From Hemibagrus wyckioides (taxonomy: Eukaryota > Chordata > Actinopteri > Siluriformes > Bagridae): 64,000 nucleotides of DNA. Location of the stretch: positions 3,940,699 through 4,004,698 of the forward strand of contig NC_080713.1 of assembly GCF_019097595.1 (NCBI RefSeq), written 5' to 3'. Below are positions 55,101 to 64,000 of this stretch, one piece after another; position 1 is the first letter of the stretch; every line of letters begins with the position of its first letter. Position numbers and translations under genes: made by a program. The notes beneath the pieces were generated by a model. The model was given only the letters and a program-made list of their open reading frames with translations. It searched no databases and was not told where the DNA came from.

Positions 55101-56638
55101 TTCTGTGTGCTTGTGGGTGAAGCGGTAAAACTCCAGACCTCGCATTCCTCGCTCTTGACTATTCGTTTCCCGTTATTTTCATTGTATGTAATTACTGAAT
55201 CGTTTACGTCAGTGACTCGGTAATAAGCCAGGACTTTAAGGGATCATATGAACTAGGAATAATCTGCTTTTCTGACTTATTCAGCTCACTGTAGGAGGAA
55301 TAAAACACTATAAAGGCATGCTGTAACAGGAACTCAATCAATATTGGGGTTACTTTTTCCTCAAACGCAAACCAGACTGCTTTATTCTGCTTGTATCAAG
55401 GCAACATCCCAAAAATGACTCTCTTGTGTAAACAAGGAATATATTTGAGAGATATTTCACATAACAGGAGTGTGAGCGAGATTATGAGCAGTGTCCATAT
55501 TATTGTTCTCCCTGTTTTAAAAATCTCATCCCGTCTACCTGAGGTGTTGCTCGTGGATAGTCTTTGTCTGTGTATCCAAAAAAAAGAAAAAAGAAAAAAA
55601 AGCTGGGGTTGGGGGGTCATTACATTTGACTCCGTTTAACACGAAGACATCCTGCAGTAGTCTTTAAAAAGAAAGTGCTTTGTGAAATCCTTAAAATTTT
55701 CTACCCTTGCTGTATGCTCTAAAATGATCGTTTGCTAGAATACAGGATGTGTAACATGCTGTCTGGGTGGGTTTAAGAAAGAGAGGATGGATGGATGGAT
55801 GGATGGATGGGAGGGAGGGAGGGTGGAAGGAAGGAAGGAAGGCAGGAAGGCGAGTCCACTCCCTGTCCTCGATCGAGTCAATACTGTTAAAGGACTTTTA
55901 TTAGCATGTACGTCTCTAAGAATGTATCTTGTCGTTTTTATGACGTTTTCGTTTAAGGAGTAAAAACGGACCATCTCGTTAACACTAATAAAACACCTGA
56001 AAAGAATCCTGCCCCGTTTCTGAGAACATCTGGCGCAGATGTGTGCTGGATAGAGCTCCGAGAAACATCGTGCACCACAGGTACAAGTGTATTAACCTTC
56101 AGTATCGAAGTCAGAGATTTTAGATGCAAAAGGAATATTAAAGGTTTATATGTAGACATATGATGATGATGAATTTAGAAACCCTGTGACGTAATCACTA
56201 TTCTGTCCGATGATGATGATGATGATGCGGTCAAAGACAATATTTAAGACTTAATTCCTGGAAACTGGAACGCAAACACAGGCTAGATTATATACAGTGT
56301 AAATTTTTTTTTTTTTTTTTCTCAACTGTCATTAAATAATTGTTCTTTCATATGTGAAGCTCTTTTGCATAATAAAGTTGTTAGGTTCAGAACTATCTAA
56401 CGGATTTCTTATTTCTTTACCCGGACTTCATCAAAACGCTAACCAAATTGTGTACAAGGTCAGGTGAAGGTCACACAATGTTACTAGATTCATTTGACCT
56501 GCTGAGGATGACCTCCTGAACATACATGAACAAACGGTGAGTAATTTACGATTTAAAAAGCTCTGGAGATTACAGTCCAGTGTCTTCAGGTACACTGATT
56601 TTATTTTACTCATGCTTTCTAAGCAATGTAACACACTT
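55101..56638. other. Intergenic, simple repeats only
   Basis: No gene seen. It contains (GGAT)n and (GGAA)n at 55783-55850, a (GAT)n at 56206-56227 and a T run at 56305-56320. An AATAAAG at about 56371 could be a distal zdhhc7 polyadenylation signal. Confidence 0.45.
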
Positions 56639-57163
56639 TATGTTGCCAAAAGTTTTGGAACGTCTGCCTTCACATGAATGTAATATGGAGTTGTCCCGCC
56701 CTTTACAGCTATAACAGCTTCAACTCTTCTGGGAAGAATTTCCACAAGGTTTAGGAGTGTGTTTATGGGAATTTTTGACCGTTCCTCTAGAAGCACAGTC
56801 AATGGTGAGGTCAAGCACGGATGTTGGACAAGAAGGTCTGGCTCTCAGTCTCCGCTCTAATTCATCCCAAAGGTGTTCTATCATGTTGAGGTCAGGACTC
56901 TGTGCAGGCCAGTCAAGTTCCTCCACATCAAACTCACTCATCCATGTCTTTATGGACCTTGCTTTGGTCACTGGTGTACAGTCATGTTGGAACAGGAAGG
57001 GGTCATCCCCAAACTGTTCCCACAAAGAGCATGAAATTGTCCAAAATGTCTTGGTATGAAGCTGAAGCATTAAGAGTTCCTCTCACTGGAACTAAGGGGC
57101 CGAGCCCAACCCCTGAACTCAATGATTTGGAGGGGTGTCCCAAAACTTTTGGAAATAGTGTAT
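56639..57163 (-). mobile_element. Tc1-like element, family B, catalytic half only
   Basis: The minus strand has the QHDC and SPDLNMIEHLWDELERRL motifs with the DD34E spacing in one frame (56720-57070). A frameshift after SVLDLTIDC breaks the C-terminus. Both terminal repeats are recognisable. Confidence 0.92.
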
Positions 57164-57467
57164 GTTTAAGTTGCAACTGATTTTTGAGATTCATCCAATC
57201 ACAGAAAATGTCCAGGTCACATGACCTATAAATGTGATCAATTATAAAAATAACCATCAAAGATACAGAACATGAGTGTGTAACACTGAAACATAGTCAC
57301 CCAAACACCAACTTATTTTTACAATCATTTTACATTAAAACATCAAATGTGTTCTGGCTTAAAAAGCTGTTAAACAGGAAATAAAGATCGGTTGTGGTTT
57401 GTGGAAAATCCTTTAAATTGTGACATTTCTTCTATCTATCAATCTCATTCATATATATATATAAAAT

Positions 57468-58169
57468 CTCAGGCATAACATTATGACCACCTGCCTAATA
57501 TTGTGTTGGTCCCCCTTTAGCTACCAAAACGGCCCTGACCTGTCGAGGCATGGGATCCACTAGATCCCTGAAGGTGTGCTTTGGTATCTGGCACCAAGAT
57601 GTTAGCAGCAGATCCTTTAAATCCTGTAAGTTGTGAGGTGAGGCCTCCATGGAACGGACTTGTTTGTCCAGCACATCCCACAGATGCTGGACTGGATTGA
57701 GATCTGGGGAATTTGGAGGCAGAGTCAGCACCTCAAACTGGTGGTTGTTCTCATCAAACCATTCCTGAAGCATTTTTGCTTTGTGGCTCAGTGCATTATC
57801 CTGCTGAAAGAGGCCACAGCCATCAGGGAATACCATTTCCATGAAACAGGGTACATAATGTGCAACAATGCTTAGGTAGGTGGGACGTGTCAAAGTAACA
57901 TCCACATGGACGGCAGAACCCAAGGTTTCCCAACAGAACATTGCCCAATATTGACACTGCCTCTGCCAGCTCGCCTTCTTCCCATAGTGCATCCTGGTGC
58001 CATGTGTTCCCTTACCCATTTTCCCTGCTTCTAACACACAAACTTTGTGGACAAAATGTTCACTTGCTGCCTAATATATCCCACCCACTAACAGGTACCA
58101 TGATGAGGAGATCATCAGTCTTATTCACTTCACCTCTCACTGCTCATAATGTTATGCCTGACCGGTGTA
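57468..58169 (-). mobile_element. Tc1-like element, family A, copy that keeps the catalytic half
   Basis: The minus strand has a 180-codon open frame (57495-58037). It holds the transposase catalytic C-terminus: AMFCWETLGSAVHVDVTLTR, then FPDGCGLFQQDNALSHKA with the second catalytic Asp, then NSPDLNPVQHLWDVLDKQVR. The third catalytic position, Glu in Tc1 transposases, is Gln here, with 36 residues between (DD36E-type spacing). The whole DNA-binding half is deleted. The left terminal repeat is shortened, the right one complete. Dead copy. Confidence 0.92.
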
Positions 58170-58251
58170 GATCTCTCTTAGGAAATGTCCAAAACATTTA
58201 AAGAGGTTAAACAGAAAAACCCTCATTTGATCCTGAATCCTGAGCCTGAAC

Positions 58252-58703
58252 ACAGACCAGCCATAACATTAAAACCACTGACCGGTGACGTGAGTAACTT
58301 CTATTCCCTTGTTGCACTGTCAATGGGGTGAGGTCAATTTTCTCATCAAAGTGAACACTCTCAAAAACAGTTCTCAAAGTTGATGTGTTGGAAGCAGGAA
58401 GTGCAAAGATCTGAGGGCCAAAGTGTAACAGCTAGACATCTGTCTGTAAATAACATCATCCTACAAAAACTGTTCAGGAATGATTTGAAGATGATAATGA
58501 ACTCGAGACGCTTTCAGCTCTGAGTCAGCCTCGGAATTTCCCAGATCTCGATTGGATCAAGCTTTCTATAGAGACCCATCCTCGTGAATCAGGATCTTCT
58601 TGGTGCTAGAAACCACAACACACCTTCAGAGTCAGATTGGAATCAGATTCAGTGACACATACACAATATTAGGCAGGTGGTTTTAATGTTATGTCTGATC
58701 AGA
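58252..58703 (+). mobile_element. Tc1-related element, divergent family C, deletion derivative
   Basis: The ends ACAGACCAGCCATAACATTAAAACCACTGAC and CAGGTGGTTTTAATGTTATGTCTGATCAG are inverted repeats related to, but distinct from, family A. Inside are GTTGATGTGTTGGAAGCAGG and ACCACAACACACCTTCAGA, which correspond to the two ends of a family A-like transposase gene. No open frame is left. Confidence 0.8.
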
Positions 58704-58919
58704 TTATTTTGTGTCTCTTAACATTGCATTATTTTTTCCCCCCTCCAGCGATGACCTGTCCCCAAGCTCACCACTGCCAAATGACTAGAAAAACACAACG
58801 TCCACTTAAACAAAAAACAAAATATTGATACAGTCATGACGGACATGTCACATTCTGGTCTTTGCCCAGTTAAAAAAAAAAAAAAGCTCCAGTCCACAGA
58901 GTCCACTCTGAGATGGGTG

Positions 58920-61579
58920 TTAAGTGAGTGTGTCCTCGTTTCTGATGTACTCTCCTACATCAGCCTGGTGAAACACCACGATGGCCATGGGATCCACTTT
59001 ACGGCATTCCTGAGTGGTTTTCGCTGCAACTCCAAAACCCTGTGGAGCAACACAACCTTCACTACACACATCCAAATGTCTATCTCATAAAATTCAGCTC
59101 ATAAATACACATACACCTCCACAGAATATACAAAATGTTAATAATAATAAAAAAATTAAACATTGCATCTATATTTATTTCATCCTACGCCCGAAAAAGA
59201 GGTCCACAAGACGCAATAACTGAAATTACACAAATAAACCAGTTCAGATGTTTACACACGCTCGAATCTTAATCCTGTTCATCCTGATAATCCTGATACC
59301 TGGATGATCAACCACTGTTTCTATGTTTTGTGAGAGCTGATCACGAGTCCCTGGTTTGTCCCGAGCGCTTAAACATCACACTATTCTCCAGCTCCTAAAT
59401 ATATCAGTCGTTGCATGATGATGAAGTCCAACCTTTCACACCGAGGACAACTGAGGGGGTGTGTAAACTTTTAAGCAGTGGTGTCAATTATTATTTTGTT
59501 ATTATTGACCCTTTCAAAAGCTACGTAAAATATTTACATGTTTCCCAGAAGACAAGATACCCCCCCCGACCGTTAATGCATGGTGTCTTCTCCTTGAGCA
59601 TCGGTCAGCCTGTGTCTTTTGTAATAGTTGTGTACGAGTCCCTCGGTGTGAAAAGGATGGATCGCAGAGGCGCCACTGAAAAAGGCTCAAATGTGTAGAA
59701 GATCGGTGTGCAAGTGCTCAAGACAAACCAGGAACTTGTGGAGGGAGGAACTCTTACAAAATCTAAAAATCTGTGGTTCATCATCCACGTATCAAGACAC
59801 TGGAGCGTGTGTAAACATCTAAACTGGTTCTTTTGTGTGAATTCGGTTATTATTTTGTCTTGTGGACTGTACAGTATCTGTTATGTCAGACCATTTATTC
59901 AGGGCAAAGCGAAATAAAACTTTCATGAGCTGAACTGTAATATTTAGATGTACAGGATCACGGTTCTCACCAGTGGGACATCTGCCATGGAGTAAACCAC
60001 CACTCCCTGGTACTGGGATGTGTTTTCTGTAATCCTGCCCAGGCCGGACTTCATGATGTGGTTGCCGTATAGGAAAGACTGCTCAGCTCCAGGCTTCACC
60101 CACACCTTATACTGTACAGGAGACACAAGACTCAACGCACGGCTCAGAAACATGATGTAATACTCAGCATTAGGGAGGCACTGATGGTGCTGAACTTGCA
60201 CCAACCCCGGCCCTTTCCGGATAAAACCGGACACTCCTGATTACATTCTATTACCTTAAACATTAATATAAACAGATAAGAAGGATGACACTTCAGTACT
60301 TAATCCAGATTGTAATCATTAGCTAAAAAGAATCAGTATCTTTGATCATTCTTGGTGAAAGAACTGAATGCATGAAGCCTTTATTATCGCCACACACATA
60401 CATTACAGCACAGTCTTTTCTTCGCAAATCCCGGCTGAGGAAGTTGGGGTCGGAGCGCAGGGGCAGCTATGAGGAGCAGAGAGGAGTTAAGGGCCTTGCT
60501 CAATTGCCCAACAGTGGAGCTTGGTGATGCTGGGGCTTGAACCCCGATCAACAACCCACAGCCTTAACCACTTGATCTATCACTGCCCCTTACTACAACT
60601 CTGCTGAATTACTAGAGTATGTTTAAAACGACAAACTGTGCAATGCCGCTATACACCAAACAGAGCTCTTTAATACCTTTGCGTACGGTGCAAGAAAATC
60701 CAGAGCTGTGATGTGCAGCCGAAACTTCTGAGTCTTGGTGAACTTTCCAAAACACGTGCCAACAGACACCAGCTTGTCCCGAGAGATATTCGTGGCTAAC
60801 TTCAGTATCTTTTCACTTGATTGATAAGAGTAGAAACAATAAGACAATAAATATTATGGAGTTATCGAACACAGCTTGAGTCAGGTACTGAAATAAACCA
60901 TGCTGCTGCATGTTTACCTGATGTAGTAAACACGATCATGGTGCAGTCTGAAGCAGTACGTCCCATCAGGTCTGTCCACAAGAAGCTTAATGTTCTCTCC
61001 GATGCTGAAAACGCAACGTTCGACAATTAATACATCATAAAAACATACACACATATATATACATACACACACACACATATTCCTTCAGATTTAATGCCAT
61101 AATACGTAGAGTAAGTTGCTCTATTCTTAAAAATGTCTTAGCTGTTTTACTCAGTCCTAAAGGATGGCTCTGATTTGAAATCAGTTTGCTTTTCATCATC
61201 CTGGTCATCCTCTGAATATTTATAACAGTGACAGATGCTTAGCCCTGTATAATAAAATATAATCACAAAGGAACTACTTTTCTGCTCTCTCTCTCTCTCT
61301 AACACTATTCTGCTCCAAAACGTCTTCAAAATAAATTCTCTCTTTAATGTTTGCTCTCCTATCTTGGAATAAACTCTGATTAGACTTTGTGATTATATGT
61401 AAAGGTCATGTATTGGTCATTTTAACCCCATTAATATCTCTGTATATTCTGCAGTTAGCTCCGTTAGCCAGCTCGATAGTGTATAAGCGTTCGGTATCAA
61501 CTGGAAAAGTTTCATATACTCACTACTTGGAGAGCTTTTCAAACATTGTTTTCGTCTCTTCGTCTGTTAATGGCCGCAT
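58920..61579 (-). CDS. nip7: 60S ribosome subunit biogenesis protein NIP7, complete (5 exons)
   Basis: NIP7 is a nuclear/nucleolar factor needed for pre-rRNA processing and 60S (and, in humans, 40S) subunit assembly. Exons in transcript order: 61579-61524, 61004-60918, 60815-60677, 60111-59971, 59039-58920. They sum to 543 nt, 180 residues plus TAA, exactly the usual length. The N-terminus [19 protein letters not shown] and [20 protein letters not shown] form the NIP7 pre-PUA domain. The C-terminal PUA RNA-binding domain runs from about residue 95: [18 protein letters not shown], then [20 protein letters not shown]. The last exon codes [19 protein letters not shown] and ends EDTLT. The gene is divergent to cog8, as in mammals. 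Confidence 0.96.
60372..60592 (-). mobile_element. tRNA-derived SINE in a nip7 intron
   Basis: Reverse-oriented copy (GAAGCCTTTATTATCGCC at its start, GCAGGGGCAGCTATGAGG, CTTGAACCCCGATC, ACTGCCCC at its end). Same family as 16733-16980. Confidence 0.83.
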
Positions 61580-62351
61580 TATTTATGTTGCAATGAATGA
61601 ATTCAATTAGAAGTTTAAAATAACGTGGGGAAAGACACACACGTGGAGAAATAGCAAGAGAATCTACTGGATGTCGCAGGCCAATGACGTAACTAAAACG
61701 CGCTCAAGACGTTGCAGATGAATGTAAATATACGAACAGAGTTTTTTTTTCATTTGTAGTATTTAATTGAAGCTTTAGTTAATTTAATTTCATTTAATTT
61801 AATAATTGACATTTTTTGTGTGTTTTTTTAAAGATTTTTCGATAAGTTGTTATGTGCTTTTATTTTGTATTGCTGTGTGATCCATATTGTCTGCTGTCTG
61901 TTGTAACAGCAATATATTTGTTTGTTTTGTTTGTTTGTTTACGTTTGTTCCCCTGGGCTTGTTTTGTTTTTAGTTTTAAAGTGCAATTTTATTTTATTTT
62001 ATTTTTTCATACGCAAATGAATGTAAATAAATTTCGGAAATTTCTTTGCAATGCTAAAAGAAATAAGCATTTTTTAATCAATAAATATTTAATATGGTTA
62101 TTTATATAATAATTAATGAATATAGTTATTTTCGCTACATTTCATTTACAGATATAATAATACACAGTGTGGTTTTGCATGAAGTCTAGCCATAATAAGA
62201 AACCCATAAACCTGTTAATGATTTTTTTTAAATTAATGTCATGTTTTAATGTTTTTACGTTATTAAAAATAAATAAAACCAAAAAAAAGAGAAAATTATA
62301 AAAAAAAAAGGAATTGAAAAAATTGGTTCGATATTGAATATTGGTGACGTT
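61580..62351. promoter_or_regulatory. nip7/cog8 divergent intergenic region, proximal part
   Basis: The two genes start 1.2 kb apart on opposite strands. The part next to nip7 (61580-61740) holds CpG-containing sequence with TGACGTAACTAAAACGCGC at about 61684. The remainder is AT-rich and gene-free. In this genome the original promoter has been separated by the hAT-like element at 62352-62772. Confidence 0.5.
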
Positions 62352-62772
62352 CAGTGTTGCCAGAGTGGGTGGGTTTCCACCCAATTGGGCTCCTATTGGT
62401 CACGTCTAACTGGGAAAAATGCATTGGGGCGAGTTTTTTCATGCAACTGGCGGGTTTTTATTTTTGGCTATGAACATGATATTTTATTAATTTTCCACTC
62501 AAACGAACTTAATAATAAAGTGTAACATGTAATGTTGACGTTTTAATAATATGGTTCGGTCTAGCCAATAAGGTTTAGGAGTGTCCTGTCCAATCAGACT
62601 TCAATCTTGATTAGCGGGTTGTTGTAATCGTTGTACTCGTTAAGCCAAGTTATTAACTGTTTGTTATTGTATTAGTTATCACATTATGCATGTCGGGATG
62701 GTATTTTTTTAAATTGGCGGCTTTTAAGCTGAAGTTTGGGGTGGCAATCTTCAGTCCAATCTGGCAACCCTG
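62352..62772. mobile_element. hAT-like non-autonomous element upstream of cog8
   Basis: The left end CAGTGTTGCCAGAGTGGGTG and the right end (read inverted, CAGGGTTGCCAGATTGGACT) are imperfect terminal inverted repeats. The element is flanked by a perfect 8-bp direct repeat GTGACGTT at 62344-62351 and 62773-62780, the target duplication length of the hAT superfamily. The 421-bp interior codes for nothing recognisable. Confidence 0.88.
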
Positions 62773-62801
62773 GTGACGTTTTGAAGTAACGCGAAGTCAA
62801 G

Positions 62802-63986
62802 ATGGCGGCTGTAGACGTGGAAGACGAGAGTATTTTGGTGTCTGTGTTTAAAGACAGCTTTCCGGAGAACTGGAGAGAAAACCCGGACTTCGCGACGTAT
62901 CTGCTGGAGCTGAGTTCTTACGGGGTCGAGAAGTTGAACCGTGAGCCGGAGCGCCTGTCCGAGGAGCGAGCGCAAATCCTGCAGCAGACGCGCGAGCTCG
63001 CCTTCTCCAACTACAAGACGTTCATCCGCACCGCCGACTGCACCAAGGAGATCTACCGAGACTTCGGCCGTGTGGAGGGCAGCTTATCCAAACTCCTCGA
63101 TAAACTGCCGAGCTTCGGAGAGAAATGCAGGTTGGTCCGAGTTAAAGTTTGCGGAAGTGGTGGTTGTTTGTTTACCTGAAGCTGAAAGGTGTTGTAGTGG
63201 TGGTCGATATGGTTAAAATAATCACATCGCGATTTGTAAACACGATTCCAGGATGCACGATATGTGTAAGTTTGCGGTATAGTGGTGCCACACTTCAAAC
63301 ACCCATGAACACACACACACACACACAGAGTGGCATGATGCTTTGACAAGATTATACTATATACAGTAATGCTCTTAGAATAACCAGGATAACTAGAAAA
63401 TTATAACATAATAATAACTTTCATCATCTCCCTGAGTTTGGGCTTTTCCAGAAACCTATTCAGACAGGATTAAAATCCCAGGTTGTAGCTGGTAATAATT
63501 ACATTAACCTCATTTTCTTGCATAACAACGAACAAGTCATGATCAGGCTCAGGTTCTTTTGGTATTTATTTGGAAGAAACCCTGTTATTGATGGCTATTC
63601 GTCGTCTTTAGGATTGAACCACGGATTCATTCATTTGGGCAGCAGTTGTGCCTCCATGATGCCCCTCAGCTCCTCAGACTTCTAATTAAATATAGAGTTC
63701 GTTTGTGTTTCTAAAATCGTACTTCATCACGTCACATTTCATTAAGCTCTATCACTGTGTGTTTTTCTCCCAAAATAGAGGCTTTGTGAAAGAAGCAGAA
63801 GAAATCGGGGCGAGTCGGCGGATGAACAGCCTGACTCTAAATCGCCACACGGAGATCCTGGAGATTCTCGAAATCCCGCAGCTGATGGACACCTGCGTTC
63901 GGAACGGCTACTACGAGGAGGCGCTGGAGCTCGCCGTCTATGTCAAGCGACTTGAGAAAAAGCACTCGTCACTTCCTGTGATCCAG
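62802..63986 (+). CDS. cog8: Conserved oligomeric Golgi complex subunit 8, first two exons (partial)
   Basis: COG8 is a lobe B subunit of the COG tethering complex, which acts in retrograde traffic within the Golgi. Exon 1 is 62802-63130 and exon 2 is 63779-63986, joining in frame (AG|A) to give the first 179 residues. The remaining exons lie beyond the window. The start is ATGGCGGC in a strong context. Family signatures are NREPERLSEERAQILQQTRE, SNYKTFIRTADC, and in exon 2 RRMNSLTLNRHTEILEILEI and CVRNGYYEEALELAVYVKRL, which is nearly unchanged across vertebrates (Dor1-type helical region). A GTACGG donor follows at 63987. Confidence 0.95.
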
Positions 63987-64000
63987 GTACGGTGGAAAGG

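Overview
This window reads as nuclear DNA of a teleost fish. Its genes are split into short exons with GT-AG borders, and their proteins match vertebrate families. The spaces between exons are filled with microsatellites, tRNA-derived SINEs and many copies of Tc1/mariner elements. That Tc1 load together with very long GA/CT tracts would suit an otophysan fish such as a catfish, but that placement is an inference.

Layout. At 0.7-1.0 kb is the last coding exon of a fibulin-type extracellular matrix gene (+ strand, probably fibulin-7). From 2.2 to 6.3 kb lies a purine/pyrimidine-rich low-complexity block. From 10.1 to 22.1 kb (- strand) is a complete pdpr gene: 17 coding exons assembled by eye to 890 residues, plus a likely non-coding first exon. 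It encodes the regulatory subunit of mitochondrial pyruvate dehydrogenase phosphatase. Its introns carry at least five Tc1 copies and a SINE. At 31.1-31.8 kb (- strand) is a single-exon rgs9bp gene, the membrane anchor for the RGS9 complex of photoreceptors. From 42.0 to 52.7 kb (+ strand) is zdhhc7, a Golgi palmitoyltransferase, with six coding exons totalling 300 residues and two upstream non-coding exons. At 58.9-61.6 kb (- strand) is nip7, a ribosome biogenesis factor with five exons and 180 residues. At 62.8 kb (+ strand) the divergent gene cog8 (Golgi tethering complex subunit) begins and runs off the window. The nip7/cog8 pairing is also seen in mammals.

The genes are ordinary housekeeping or photoreceptor genes and do not form one pathway. 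The more unusual content is in the mobile and repeated DNA. One Tc1 family is present mostly as copies that keep only the DNA-binding half of the transposase and share one internal deletion. A second Tc1 family is present only as copies that keep the catalytic half. Two second-family copies are inverted composites, and one of these runs up to a pdpr splice donor. A 421-bp hAT-like element with a perfect 8-bp target duplication sits 29 bp upstream of the cog8 start codon. A repeat built from foldback units with GAATCGATTC cores occurs twice in the 51-55 kb region.

I found no CRISPR array, operon, functional tRNA gene or bacterial or viral gene. Exon borders were placed by reading frame and GT-AG rules only, so each may be off by a few bases.
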